From assembly GCA_963734625.1 (NCBI GenBank), contig CAVTHW010000010.1, positions 1 through 64,000 of the forward strand: DNA of 64,000 bases. Reading direction: 5' to 3'. The stretch's first letter is position 1. Each line of letters starts with the position of its first letter. This stretch comes from CAVTHW01 sp963734625. Its GTDB lineage: Bacteria > Acidobacteriota > Terriglobia > Bryobacterales > Bryobacteraceae. The notes under the pieces are model-generated. The model saw only the letters and a list, made by a program, of their open reading frames with translations, was not told the DNA's origin and did no database searches. Of the stretch, positions 45,400 to 54,747 are shown in pieces. Position numbers and translations under genes: made by a program.

Positions 45400-45593
45400 G
45401 TTACTTCAGTATAGGCGACTGATCCGAACCGGGCAAGGTCACTACTGCGGGTGCGCGACATGGAAGTGGCCTTTCCATGTAATCGCAGCAAATGAGCCGT
45501 GTTCCGAACGTAGCTGTACTCAAGGCCGTTGTAGCGCACGCGTGTACGCGCAATGCCGCAAACTTTTTGAATGGGTTGAGGAGCGCCATGGCT

Positions 45594-46952
45594 TTACTCC
45601 TTACGCGGGGGAAAGGAACCTCGTCTGGACCAAACTGCGCGGGGATAGGAAGGGCGTTTGCGGTTGCGCTTGGGCAACCTGGCCTGGCCGACGTAGTACA
45701 TCATCTGATCGAAGCAGTCTTGGGCTTGCTCCGGGCTGGAGGCGGCAGCGATCAGCGGAGCGAAGGCCTGGATCACATTTCGCACCCGCGTGAAACTGTA
45801 GGCTCGCGGGGGTAGATCGGTTTTCTGCGCGGCCACGCAGGTCACGGCACGGACGAGATTGTAGGCTGCCATGGCCAAGTTCAGCTCCTTAGCCACCATG
45901 GCGGGCGTCGTACAACGAAGTTGTTCTAATTGCAGGGTACTCTTCAAGCTGCGCAAATCGGTTTCGATATACCACCGCCGCCCGTAGACCTCCAGGATTG
46001 GCTGCTGGTCCGCGTCCCAAGTCGTGAACAGCGCCAGCAGAAAGGGCGCGGCCTGATTGGAAGGTTGGACCTGACACACCAGCAGCCGGCCCCGCACACA
46101 GGCGTCCTGCGGCAAGCCGGGATGAGTCATACGATCGTGGCGAGTGGGCCTCCAGGTGATGCGGCGGTCGATCCCGTCGCGCCAGCCTCCGCCCGCCAGA
46201 TGCTGGGCGCGTTGGGCGGTCAAGCGGAGCAACACAGCATGTCCACGCTGGCTGGCGGCATAGGCCACCGAAAAGACTCCGAAGTTGGCGTCTCCCACCA
46301 CCAGCGCCGCAGGCGGCAGCCGGTCGATGGCCTCTTCCAGCAACTGCTGTTCGCTCACCGCCTGCGGGCCGTTGAGCGGTCCCCAGTGCGGCCGCAGGGC
46401 CAGCCCGGTTTCCAGATCGTGCGCCACCAGCATCCGCAGCAAGGGCCAATGCGAGGCGCCGTGCTGATTCGAGCCTGGGGGATAGGCTTGGCGCAGGGCG
46501 GGGCTGGAAGCCAACTGGACCGAAGTGCCGTCGAAGAAGAAAGCACGCCGCCCCAGGGCCGGCAAGATCCCGGCGGTGTGGGCCGTCAACTGCTCGAAGA
46601 TGTGGTCACAGCAATGTTCCACCACGCTGAGCGGCAATCGGTGCCGCGCTTGATTATAAGCCGCGCTGTTGCTGGACAAGGACCGCGTCTTGCTCTGCCA
46701 GGCTTGCCGTCGTTTGCAGGGCCGGGGCCAAAAGCTGGCGGGTAGGCCACGCAGCAGCTCCAGCACCGCCTGCCCCAGCGATCCGTGGCCTTCGAGCCAC
46801 TGGCAGATCATCAACCACTGGACGACGGCCAGGGTGTAGATGCGATTGTTCTGGCACAGTCCCGCCTGCCGGCCAAGGCGCTCGAAGAAGGAGGCGGGGA
46901 CCAGTTGCTGATACAGGGAAAGCACATCGGCCTGCAAGAAAGGGCTTGACAT
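45594..46952 (-). CDS. IS4-like DDE transposase (intact)
   Basis: A 452-residue transposase with one uninterrupted frame: an N-terminal helical region (YQQLVPASFFERLGRQAGLC, LAVVQWLMICQWLEGHG), first Asp in RRAFFFDGTSVQLA, second Asp in ALVVGDANFGVFSVAYA, and the YREK-like region GRRWYIETDLRSLKSTLQLEQ with the catalytic Glu. All three acidic residues are present, so it may be active. It is only distantly similar to the transposase of IS copies 1 and 2. Confidence 0.88.
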   Translation of the reverse strand: MSSPFLQADVLSLYQQLVPASFFERLGRQAGLCQNNRIYTLAVVQWLMICQWLEGHGSLGQAVLELLRGLPASFWPRPCKRRQAWQSKTRSLSSNSAAYNQARHRLPLSVVEHCCDHIFEQLTAHTAGILPALGRRAFFFDGTSVQLASSPALRQAYPPGSNQHGASHWPLLRMLVAHDLETGLALRPHWGPLNGPQAVSEQQLLEEAIDRLPPAALVVGDANFGVFSVAYAASQRGHAVLLRLTAQRAQHLAGGGWRDGIDRRITWRPTRHDRMTHPGLPQDACVRGRLLVCQVQPSNQAAPFLLALFTTWDADQQPILEVYGRRWYIETDLRSLKSTLQLEQLRCTTPAMVAKELNLAMAAYNLVRAVTCVAAQKTDLPPRAYSFTRVRNVIQAFAPLIAAASSPEQAQDCFDQMMYYVGQARLPKRNRKRPSYPRAVWSRRGSFPPRKE

Positions 46953-47001
46953 ATTCCTACTGTAATACTACAGTAGGAATGAACTTTGAGCTCGACATTT
47001 T

Positions 47002-47373
47002 ATGTCCCACAACCCCGCTTCGACAGCGGCGGCGAATCGCCACGCGCAGCGTTTTGCCCAACTCCGCCAGCAACTCCAGGAGTTGGGCTACTTCTGCAAG
47101 GGAACGGTCCTCGAGAGGAGAATGAAGTGCGGCCAACCCCGCTGCGCTTGCCATCGGGATCCCTCCCAGCGCCATGGCCCGTATTGGGAATGGACCTACA
47201 AGGTCCGCGGCAAAACGGTCAACGTGAGGCTCAGTTCTGAGGCGGGCCCGATCTACCAGGCGGCCTCGCGGCAGTACCGGAAGCTGAAGGCACTGTTAAA
47301 CCGTCTGGAACGAGTTGCCCACACCGGCTTGGCCGCGCAGGCGAAGAAGGCCAAAACCGATTCCACGGTCTGA
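47002..47373 (+). CDS. DUF6788-like small protein of the second IS
   Basis: A 123-residue protein: QRFAQLRQQLQELGYFCKGT, then RRMKCGQPRCACHRDPSQRH with the same KCGxxxCxC pattern as the proteins at 6820-7152 and 54024-54356, then GPYWEWTYKVRGKTVNVRL and a helical, lysine-rich end. It is divergent from the transposase, which places the partner gene in a different order than in IS copies 1 and 2 and argues for a real functional link to transposition. Confidence 0.75.
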   Translation: MSHNPASTAAANRHAQRFAQLRQQLQELGYFCKGTVLERRMKCGQPRCACHRDPSQRHGPYWEWTYKVRGKTVNVRLSSEAGPIYQAASRQYRKLKALLNRLERVAHTGLAAQAKKAKTDSTV

Positions 47374-47493
47374 GCCAGATGCGCAGTTCACCGCACCTCG
47401 CTTCCGCCGCACGCAAAAAGTTTGCGGCATTGCGCGTGTACGCGTACGCTACAACCGGCTGGCGGCTTCCACTTCTCTGTCGCACACCCCTCA

Positions 47494-48024
47494 CTACTGA
47501 ACCTGCAGATCGTTGGTGACGGAAAATACCCCGGAAACCATGTTGGCGGCGATGCCGGCGAGCGCCTTGTCGGCCTGGCGCGCGACCACGCCTTCCAGGG
47601 TCACATGACCGTTCTTCACCATGATGTGAATGGACGGTGATGCACCCAGGCCGTAATACAACAACCCGTCGCTGCGATATACCGCTCTCAGCACCGCCAG
47701 GCGGATGCGGTCGTCGAACGGAGACGGCGGCAGAATCTCAATCTTATTCTCGACTTCAGACACGCCCGCGATGCGCTTCACCGCGAACTCCGCGTCTTTC
47801 TTCAACGTGGGCCGGACCACCTGGCCCGTCAGGATCACCTTGCTCCCCTCGACCTGGTACGATATGTTGTCGAACAAGCTGTACCAGGGAAGCATCACGA
47901 CTTCATGGCGCACCCGCTCGGCAAGGGGTTTGTCGACGGTGCTGGCCTGAAGTACGATCGGGGTCACAGCCAGCGCCGCCCCCAGCAGCCAGCCGATACT
48001 CTTCGTGCTTTTCATCTTCCGCAC
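47494..48024 (-). CDS. BON-domain periplasmic protein
   Basis: A 176-residue protein with a signal peptide (IGWLLGAALAVTPIVLQAS) and two BON domains: VRHEVVMLPWYSLFDNISYQ and VEGSKVILTGQVVRPTLK, then IRLAVLRAVYRSDGLLYYG and VKNGHVTLEGVVARQADKA. BON domains bind phospholipid or other hydrophobic surfaces and help keep the outer membrane tight. It lies 55 bp after the RND transporter stop, so it is the third gene of that operon. Confidence 0.85.
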   Translation of the reverse strand: MRKMKSTKSIGWLLGAALAVTPIVLQASTVDKPLAERVRHEVVMLPWYSLFDNISYQVEGSKVILTGQVVRPTLKKDAEFAVKRIAGVSEVENKIEILPPSPFDDRIRLAVLRAVYRSDGLLYYGLGASPSIHIMVKNGHVTLEGVVARQADKALAGIAANMVSGVFSVTNDLQVQ

Positions 48025-48079
48025 CTCCCTGCTCTTAGAGACGCGCGGTAGACAGAACGGGTTGCCGTCAACGAACGGA

Positions 48080-51000
48080 TCAGTCGGTCGCCGGCACCGG
48101 GATCAGCCTCGCCTTCCTGGCCTTACGGTCTCGGTTCCAGTTCTGCAGGGTCGCGAGGTAGGTGTAGTAGACCGGAGTCAGGTACAGCGTAACTAATTGC
48201 GAGGTCATCAGCCCGCCTACCACCACCAATCCCAGAGGCTGCCGGGATTCGCCGCCGGCGCCGTAACCGACGGCAATTGGGACCGCACCAAGAATCGCCG
48301 CCATCGTGGTCATCATGATCGGACGGAACCGGATCACGCACCCCTGGAAGATCGCCTCCATCGGCGACTTGCCTTCCTCTCTCTCCGCGGTCAGCGCGAA
48401 GTCGATCTGCATGATCGCGTTCTTCTTCACGATCCCGATCAGCATGATCAAACCCACGAACGCGTAGAGGTTCAGTTCCACCTTGAACAAGTACAGGGTC
48501 AGAAGAGCTCCGAAGCCTGCCGATGGGAGGCCGGAGAAGATCGTAATCGGGTGGATGTAGCTTTCGTACAGAATTCCGAGCACGATGTAAACGACCAGCA
48601 GGGCGACCACCAGCAGCGCGTACAAGTTCTCGAAGGACTTCTGGAACGCCTGAGCCGTCCCCTGGTAGGTTGTGCTGATGTTGTCCGGCAGCACCCTCTC
48701 GGAGACCCCCCGGATCTGCTCCATTGCGTCGCCGAGGGACACTCCTGGAGCGGTATTGAACGAGATGGTCACGGCTGGAAGCTGCCCCAGGTGGCTAATG
48801 GATTGCGCGCCCACCGTCTCATAAGCCTTGGCCACCGTGTCCAGGGGCACCAACTGGCCGGTTCCCGAGCGAACGTAGAGCTGGGACAGGGCGGCGGCGT
48901 TGTATTGGAACTCCGGCTTGACCTCCAAAATGACCTGATACGTGTTCGTCGGGGTGTAAATGTTCGTGACAAAACCAGAGCTGAAGGACGCCGACAACGC
49001 GCTCTCGATCTGGTTGGCCGTCAACCGCAGCGCCGCGGCCTTATCCCGGTCAAAATCCACGTTGACCATGGGCTTCTGCAAGAGCAGGTCCGAGTTCACG
49101 TCCAGCAGGGAGGGCAGTTCGAGAAGAGCTTTCTCGAGCGCCTGGGCGGACCGGTACAGCTCTTCTATGTTGGGCCCTTGCAGCGTGTACTGGTACATCG
49201 TGCGGGTCATCATTCCGCCGATGCGGATGGGCGGCGGGTTTTGGATGAAGACCCGCACCCCAGGCACGGCGGCGAACTTGGGCCGCAGCACGGAGATGAG
49301 CTGGTCCGCGCTGAGTTCGCGCTCCTTCCGGGGTTTCAGCCGCAACATCAGCCTGCCGGTGTTCCCTGAGCCGCCCATTCCACCCGCGCTGGCATTGAGG
49401 CGGAGCACGTTCGGATCGGCCATGGCAATGGCCGCCAGCGCTCGCGTGTACCGCCACATGTCAGTCGGAGACGCGCCCTGGACGCCTTCATACGATACCT
49501 GGAGTGAACCGGTATCTTCGCTCGGGATGAAGCCCTTGGGAATCTTGATGAAGATAAAAACCGTGGCCGCAATCAGGACGAAAGAAATGCCCAGAGTGGC
49601 CCAGCGATACCGCAGCGACCACCGCAGCGATCTCGAGTAAGCCGAGAGCATCCCGTTGAAAATGCCTTCGGTAAACGCATAGAGCCGGCCGTGTCTGCTG
49701 TCCTTCGGGGGGCGCAAAAAACGGCTGCACAGCATCGGCGTGAGCGTGATCGACACGACGCCCGAGATAAGGATTGCCGTGGCGATGGTCACCGCGAATT
49801 CCTTGAACAGCCGCCCCACGATACCGCCCATGAAGAGCACCGGGATGAAGACCGCGCTGAGGGAGAGCGTCATCGCCAGGATCGTGAAACCGATTTCCCG
49901 GCTCCCGGTGAGAGAGGCGGCCATCGCGGGCTCCCCGTGCTCCATGTGGCGGACAATGTTCTCCAGCATGACGATGGCGTCGTCCACTACGAAGCCAACA
50001 CAGAGGATCAACGCCATCATGGACAGGTTGTTCAGCGAGAAGCCGAGCAGGTAGATGACGGAGAAAGTGCCCACAATCGAAAAAGGCAGGGCGAGGCTGG
50101 GAATCAGCGTGGCCGAAATATTGCGGAGGAACAGGAAGATCACCAGGATGACGAGGCCCAGCGTGAGGAGCATCGTGAACTGGATGTCATGGAAAGATTC
50201 GCGGATCGTTTGCGAGCGGTCGTACAGAATGTCAACCTTGACGGACGGCGGAAGCGCGGAGATGAACGTCGGCAGCAACTCGCGAATCGAATCGACTACT
50301 GCGATCGTATTCGTGCCGGGCTGCTTCATGACTTGAAGCATGATGCTGCGGCTGTTGCCGTCCTTGGTGTAATACCAGGCGCCGGATCTGACGTTCTCCA
50401 GACCCTCGACGACGTCGGCCACTTCCTCGAGGCGCACCGGCCGGCCATTCCGGTAGGTGATGACCATACGGCGGTACTCTTCAGCCGTCATGAGCTGGCC
50501 GCTGGCTTGAATCGTGTAGGTGCGCGAGGGCCCGTACAACTCGCCGGTGGCCATATTCACGTTCCAACTGCGCACGGCCGCGGCCAACTCGTCCATGCCG
50601 ATGCCCTTGCTAGTCAGGGCCGTGGGGTCCACCTGAATGCGCACAGCCCGGCTCCCTGACCCCATGATCTGCACCTGGGCGACGCCGTTCACCATCGAGA
50701 TGCGCTGCCCCATCATGGTGTCGGCATACTCATTGAGCTCGTAGAGCGGGAGCGCGTCCGAGGTCAGGACGAGCATGAAGATGGGCATAGCGCCGGGGTC
50801 CACCTTCCGGAAGGAAGGCGGATTCAACATGCCGGCCGGCATCGACCGCGAGGTGCGCGAGATGCACGCCTGCACATCCAGCGCGGCTCCGTCGAGCGGC
50901 CGGTCCAGCGAGAATTGCAGGGTGATCGACGTGCTGCCGAGGCTGCTCGTCGAAGTCATCTGGTCGATGCCAGAGATGGTGGAGAACTGCTTCTCCAGCG

Positions 51001-51196
51001 GAGTGGCCACCGACGAAGCCATCGTCTCGGGGCTGGCTCCCGGCAAGCTGGCCGAGACCGAGAGGGTCGGGTAGTCCACGTTGGGAAGGTCGCTGACCGG
51101 CAGCGCCTGATACGCCACGATCCCAAATACGGCGATGGCCAGCATCAGCAGGCTGGTCGCGACTGGACGCCGGATAAATAGCTCGGAGATGTTCAC
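48080..51196 (-). CDS. RND multidrug efflux transporter (HAE1 family)
   Basis: A 1038-residue inner-membrane pump with the start MNISELFIRRPVATSLLMLA, twelve helices and two large periplasmic loops. The proton-relay helix reads LCVGFVVDDAIVMLENIVRH, holding the two aspartates, and later GLIMLIGIVKKNAIMQIDFA is seen. It expels lipophilic drugs or metabolites with an adaptor and an outer-membrane channel (no TolC-like gene in the window). It overlaps the adaptor gene by 4 bp. The frame is intact over 3.1 kb. Confidence 0.96.
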   Translation of the reverse strand: MNISELFIRRPVATSLLMLAIAVFGIVAYQALPVSDLPNVDYPTLSVSASLPGASPETMASSVATPLEKQFSTISGIDQMTSTSSLGSTSITLQFSLDRPLDGAALDVQACISRTSRSMPAGMLNPPSFRKVDPGAMPIFMLVLTSDALPLYELNEYADTMMGQRISMVNGVAQVQIMGSGSRAVRIQVDPTALTSKGIGMDELAAAVRSWNVNMATGELYGPSRTYTIQASGQLMTAEEYRRMVITYRNGRPVRLEEVADVVEGLENVRSGAWYYTKDGNSRSIMLQVMKQPGTNTIAVVDSIRELLPTFISALPPSVKVDILYDRSQTIRESFHDIQFTMLLTLGLVILVIFLFLRNISATLIPSLALPFSIVGTFSVIYLLGFSLNNLSMMALILCVGFVVDDAIVMLENIVRHMEHGEPAMAASLTGSREIGFTILAMTLSLSAVFIPVLFMGGIVGRLFKEFAVTIATAILISGVVSITLTPMLCSRFLRPPKDSRHGRLYAFTEGIFNGMLSAYSRSLRWSLRYRWATLGISFVLIAATVFIFIKIPKGFIPSEDTGSLQVSYEGVQGASPTDMWRYTRALAAIAMADPNVLRLNASAGGMGGSGNTGRLMLRLKPRKERELSADQLISVLRPKFAAVPGVRVFIQNPPPIRIGGMMTRTMYQYTLQGPNIEELYRSAQALEKALLELPSLLDVNSDLLLQKPMVNVDFDRDKAAALRLTANQIESALSASFSSGFVTNIYTPTNTYQVILEVKPEFQYNAAALSQLYVRSGTGQLVPLDTVAKAYETVGAQSISHLGQLPAVTISFNTAPGVSLGDAMEQIRGVSERVLPDNISTTYQGTAQAFQKSFENLYALLVVALLVVYIVLGILYESYIHPITIFSGLPSAGFGALLTLYLFKVELNLYAFVGLIMLIGIVKKNAIMQIDFALTAEREEGKSPMEAIFQGCVIRFRPIMMTTMAAILGAVPIAVGYGAGGESRQPLGLVVVGGLMTSQLVTLYLTPVYYTYLATLQNWNRDRKARKARLIPVPATD

Positions 51197-52503
51197 GAGG
51201 CACGCCCTCCTCTCTTGGCGCCAGAGCCTCTTCTGCCGCCGGAGCCTTCTTTGCCGCCGGAGCCTTCATTGCCGCCAGAGCCTCTGGCCCCGGTCCCGGT
51301 ACGCACCGTCATTCCCGGCGCAATGCGCAGATGCCCTTCGGTGACCACGGTCTCCCCGCTTTGAAGACCCTTATCAATCACTACTTCATCTTCCAACTTG
51401 AGTCCCGTCACCACCGGACGCATTTCAGCCTTCATATCCGGGCCGATCACGTATGCATACTCGCCGTTGGGCCCGATTTGCACTGCTTTGAGCGGTACCA
51501 CGAGAGCATTCGGCATGGTCGTCAGCCTCAGGACCACGTTCACAAACTGCCCGGGCCAAAGACCTCCGTCAGTATTGGGGAAGGTGCCTTTCAGCTTGAC
51601 CATGCCGGTCGTGCTGTCGACCGCATTGTCCACGAAAGTCAGCGTGCCAGTTTCCGTCTTTTCAGGAGCGTTCGACTGACTTGCGACGACCGCCAGTTTG
51701 CCTCGGGCCATATATTTCTTCACTTCCGCCAGCCGGGTTTCGGGAATGGAGAAGGTCACGTAAATCGGATGGACTTGATTGATCACGACCAATTCGGCGT
51801 CGCTGGTACGCAGCAGGTTACCCTCCTCGATGGCGACGCTGCCCGTACGCCCGTCGATCGGGGAGCGGATTTCACAATAGGCACGTTGCAGCTTCGCGTT
51901 CGCCAGGTTGGCGGTGTCGGCACCGATCGCCGCTTGAGCGCTCTCGATGGCGGCTTGGTCGGCCTTCACGCCCTCACCCCTGGACTCCGCATCGGAGGCG
52001 TACTGGTCCGCCTGCTGCTTGGACATCACTCCTTCGCTGAACAGCTTCTGATAACGGGCGGCCTGATCCCGCGCGAACTTCTCCGACGCCAGGTCGCGCT
52101 GAAGATTGGCCTGCGCCTGCCGGAACAAGGCGGTGTCCCTGGCCAGATTCGCCTCAACCTGGCGTATCGCCTCGTCATAGGGGCGGGGGTCGATCTGGAA
52201 AAGCAGGTCACCCTTCTTGACGTCCTGTCCCTCCTGGAAATTCACCTTAATCAACTGCCCACCGACCTGCGCCTTGACGCGGATTGCGGTGTATTCCTCG
52301 ACGTTTCCGGTCACCCGGATATCCACGGGCACCGCCTTTTGAACCACCGGGACGCTTGTCACCAGGGCCGACCCGCCTTTCTTGACGGCGCCTGACTTGG
52401 CGCCGCCGGCGGACTCTCCGGCGGACTCTCCGGCGGACCCGCCGGAGCAGCCTAGCAGCAAGAGGGACAAAAATAGCGAAAGGGCGATAGCGCTCTGTTT
52501 CAT
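51193..52503 (-). CDS. RND periplasmic adaptor (membrane fusion lipoprotein)
   Basis: A protein of 436 residues from ATG at 52503 with lipobox LLGC, then a Ser/Gly/Glu-rich linker and the lipoyl/hairpin domains: VQKAVPVDIRVTGNVEEYTA, VKKGDLLFQIDPRPYDEAIR, a coiled-coil hairpin, YCEIRSPIDGRTGSVAIEEG and GLQSGETVVTEGHLRIAPG. The C-terminal tail is an unusual glycine-rich basic repeat (about GSGGNEGSGGKEGSGG). It starts the operon with the pump and the BON protein. IS copy 2 ends 60 bp upstream, so the native promoter, if kept, is squeezed against the IS. Confidence 0.93.
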   Translation of the reverse strand: MKQSAIALSLFLSLLLLGCSGGSAGESAGESAGGAKSGAVKKGGSALVTSVPVVQKAVPVDIRVTGNVEEYTAIRVKAQVGGQLIKVNFQEGQDVKKGDLLFQIDPRPYDEAIRQVEANLARDTALFRQAQANLQRDLASEKFARDQAARYQKLFSEGVMSKQQADQYASDAESRGEGVKADQAAIESAQAAIGADTANLANAKLQRAYCEIRSPIDGRTGSVAIEEGNLLRTSDAELVVINQVHPIYVTFSIPETRLAEVKKYMARGKLAVVASQSNAPEKTETGTLTFVDNAVDSTTGMVKLKGTFPNTDGGLWPGQFVNVVLRLTTMPNALVVPLKAVQIGPNGEYAYVIGPDMKAEMRPVVTGLKLEDEVVIDKGLQSGETVVTEGHLRIAPGMTVRTGTGARGSGGNEGSGGKEGSGGRRGSGAKRGGRAS

Positions 52504-52776
52504 AGGGAATATTCCGATTATTATTCTACCCCGGCGCGACACCGATTGGGGCGGCGCCCGCACAGCGATTCCGCATTCGTGACAGTTGGGTGCGGGCAAG
52601 CAGCGGTATCGAAAGGGATTCCGCTGCGTTGGGCGATCCAGGCAACTTCGGATGGGCATGGGGAGGGCCTGGCGGGGTCCCGAGGGACGAAAAAGGGACA
52701 CGAATGCGTGCAGGCGCCAATAGCGGCGGCTCGAAATCGGCAGTTTGAGATAAGAGGCGGCAGAGACGAAAGGAGA

Positions 52777-53986
52777 TCAGGGAGCGCGCTTGCGTGTCGT
52801 GGTTCCGGCGTCACGATAGAGTTCGGCGGCGATCAGACAAGCCCAGTATTTCTCCGGTTTGGTGTCGCGAAGTTGGGGTTTGAGGTTCAGGCCGAGGAAG
52901 GCATGAAAAATGTTGCAGGCCAGGAACGCCATCAACAGGAAGGCCTCGATGGCTTTGGCCTCGTGTTTGTAAATGTGGTCGGCTTCCCAACCATTGACCA
53001 GTTCATTGAAGCCGAAGTTCTCGATGTCCCATCTCTGATGCCCCCAGGCGACGATGCGCGCGGTGGGCGCTGGCGGCTGCGGTAAAGTCGTCACCCAGAC
53101 CCAATCGCTGGTTTCCTGAGTGACCGTTCGATCCAGTTGGCGGCGCACGGAGTAAGTTTCCAGGCTCCGTACCACGCGCAGCGGGGCTTTCACCTGCGGC
53201 CAAGAAACGCAGATCCGGAAAGTCCCACCATAGGCAGTTTCGACCGCGACGTTCGCCGCGCTGCGGTTGGACGTGCGCGAACAGGCCAGCCACATCCTGA
53301 TACAGATTGCGGCGCTCGTCTTTGAGAACGACCAAAGCATGCTTGCCGCGGTCGATCAGGAAGTTGAGAAACGGAGCGGTGGCATAGAGGGCATCGGCCA
53401 GTACCAGATCAAAGGCCCGCGGATAGTCCGCCAGCACGCGGGCCAGTAAGCGCAGCGCGGCGCCAACTTCATCTTCACCGGGAAGCATCGGTTCGCAGTC
53501 CAACAAAACGCGCAGGGGCTTGCCGCTGGAACGAGCCCCGGGCAAGAGCATGAGCGTGACTTGCCGGTGGTAATACTGAGTGCGCTCTCCCTGTTCGGTC
53601 TTCACGGTGCGCTGGCGGCACCCCGAACAATGGCGGCGGTAGCTGGCATGTAGCTCGTGGCCATCCAGGACCGCAACGTCCAGACCCAAATTCAGGGGTA
53701 GCGCCTTGTTCCGCTTCAGACGGCTGTAGATCTGGTGGAGGCCATCCCGCAGTTGGCCGACGTCCAGGGCGGCATGTACTCGTCCCATGGTGTCGGCGCT
53801 GATCATGTCCCCTGCCAGCCATCGTTTCCAGAACCGGGCGGTGGAAAGGGTTTCCAGCGCATGGAGGCTTCCCAAGCGCGCCCAGAACATCGCCAGAGAG
53901 GATTTCAGTATCAGCGTGGTAGGCGTCCGCGGCTGGGGACGTCCATCGGTGACTTTGTCGAGCACCTCGCTGGAAAGGTCAAACAC
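52777..53986 (-). CDS. DDE transposase of IS copy 2, read in two frames
   Basis: Same organisation as copy 1, with all three acidic residues: AVLDGHELHASY, LADALYATAPF and RWDIENFGFNEL. The frame changes near 53210, where WWDFPDLRF in the first frame must join WPQVKAPLRVVRSL in the second by a +1 step. Copy 2 has three more bases here (TCT in coding sense) than copy 1 but needs the same shift. As both copies have moved, the shift may be a programmed signal rather than damage. Confidence 0.78.
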
Positions 53987-54023
53987 CTTCTCGGCATAGC
54001 GAACGAGGCGATGGAGTAAGCCC

Positions 54024-54356
54024 TCAGCGTCCCGGCATCTTCTTCTCCCGCATGCGTTTCCATTCGAGTTCCGAGACCTCTTCGATGAGGCGCCGCATTT
54101 CCTGGTAATCGTTCACCGCCTGCCGGACGCGAGGTTCCCACGGCTTGGGGATGCAGAATTGCCGCGGTTTTCCGTCGTGGCTTTGGACCAAATACAGGGA
54201 GGCGTGCAATTCGCCGTTGGCGCAGTGGCAGGTGGCCTTGCCACACTTGCGACTACGAACAGACAAGGTTCCGCGAAGCAGCCAGTTGTCGTGAGCCAGT
54301 TGGGCGAGCCTGGAACGGAAGTTCCGCTCCGCAGGCGAGAGCCTGATGCGGTTCAT
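54024..54356 (-). CDS. DUF6788-like small protein of IS copy 2
   Basis: A 110-residue protein identical to that at 6820-7152, with RSRKCGKATCHCANGELHAS and the C-terminal EEVSELEWKRM. First gene of the IS, 37 bp before the transposase start. Confidence 0.75.
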   Translation of the reverse strand: MNRIRLSPAERNFRSRLAQLAHDNWLLRGTLSVRSRKCGKATCHCANGELHASLYLVQSHDGKPRQFCIPKPWEPRVRQAVNDYQEMRRLIEEVSELEWKRMREKKMPGR

Positions 54357-54529
54357 GGGTCTCTCCTCATCTGAGACATTTATACTATCTCAGATTGAGA
54401 CACAAAGCAAGGCCCAAAACGAAATGCGAATTTGCCTCAGTTGCGCAACGGTGCACGCCAGATGCGCAACAACGGGCTGTGCGCAGCAATCAGAACGCTG
54501 GATGCGGAATCACTGGCCCGCAGGGGTGC

Positions 54530-54627
54530 GAGGGTGTCCCGCGGGTAGTTGATTGCCGTATTGGTCCCCGCTCGCAAGGCCTTGGCACCGCCGCCTGCCA
54601 GCCCTCAACTACGACCGGGACACCCTC
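54530..54627. repeat. Inverted-repeat element of about 98 bp beside IS copy 2
   Basis: GAGGGTGTCCCG...GTAGTTGA at 54530-54552 recurs inverted at 54605-54627 (23-bp arms, about 20 matching) around a loop of about 52 bp. It resembles a miniature inverted-repeat element or the ends of a deleted IS. No coding content was seen. Confidence 0.65.
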
Positions 54628-54650
54628 AAAAGGCGGCCAGATCGAGGCTA

Positions 54651-54679
54651 TTGCATGACTGGGGAAAGCGGTTTAGAAT
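54651..54679 (+). promoter_or_regulatory. Promoter of the truncated tRNA-Pro gene
   Basis: TTGCAT (54651-54656) and TAGAAT (54674-54679) are 17 bp apart, a good sigma70 match, ending 16 bp before the tRNA fragment. Confidence 0.6.
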
Positions 54680-54695
54680 CAGAGAAGTAGAATGT

Positions 54696-54738
54696 CGGGG
54701 CGTAGCGCAGCCTGGTAGCGCACCTGCCTTGGGCGCAG
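54696..54738 (+). pseudogene. tRNA-Pro (UGG), 5' fragment
   Basis: CGGGGCGTAGCGCAGCCTGG then TAGCGCACCTGCCTTGGG is the acceptor strand, D-arm and anticodon loop (TGG) of tRNA-Pro. After the anticodon the sequence turns into GCGCAGCGCAGCCGTC, and no variable loop, T-arm or 3' acceptor strand follows. The 3' half has been replaced, as happens at integration or deletion points. Confidence 0.8.
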
Positions 54739-54747
54739 CGCAGCCGT

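Larger units (their letters stand above)
45528..47455. mobile_element. Second type of insertion sequence (about 1.93 kb) with divergent transposase and DUF6788-like genes
   Basis: The ends are 42-bp imperfect inverted repeats at 45528-45569 and 47414-47455, both containing GCGCAATGCCGCAAACTTTT and differing in about three bases. Inside, the transposase runs leftward and the DUF6788-like gene rightward from a shared 49-bp intergenic region holding a short palindrome (CCTACTGTAATACTACAGTAGG). No direct target repeat was seen at the outer edges. It lies between tRNA-Arg and the BON/RND operon. Confidence 0.85.
52563..54515 (-). mobile_element. Insertion sequence copy 2 (1953 bp)
   Basis: Near-identical to 5362-7311. 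The inverted ends are the same, and the element is flanked by a perfect 7-bp direct repeat GCCCGCA (52556-52562 and 54516-54522), the target duplication of a recent insertion. It carries the same two minus-strand genes. It is placed 60 bp before the RND adaptor gene and in the same direction, so transcripts from the IS could run into the efflux operon. Confidence 0.93.

Noticed and set aside
52381..52440. Tandem GGCGGACTCTCC repeat as a regulatory element
   Set aside because: It is inside the adaptor gene and encodes the Ser/Ala/Gly/Glu linker after the lipobox.
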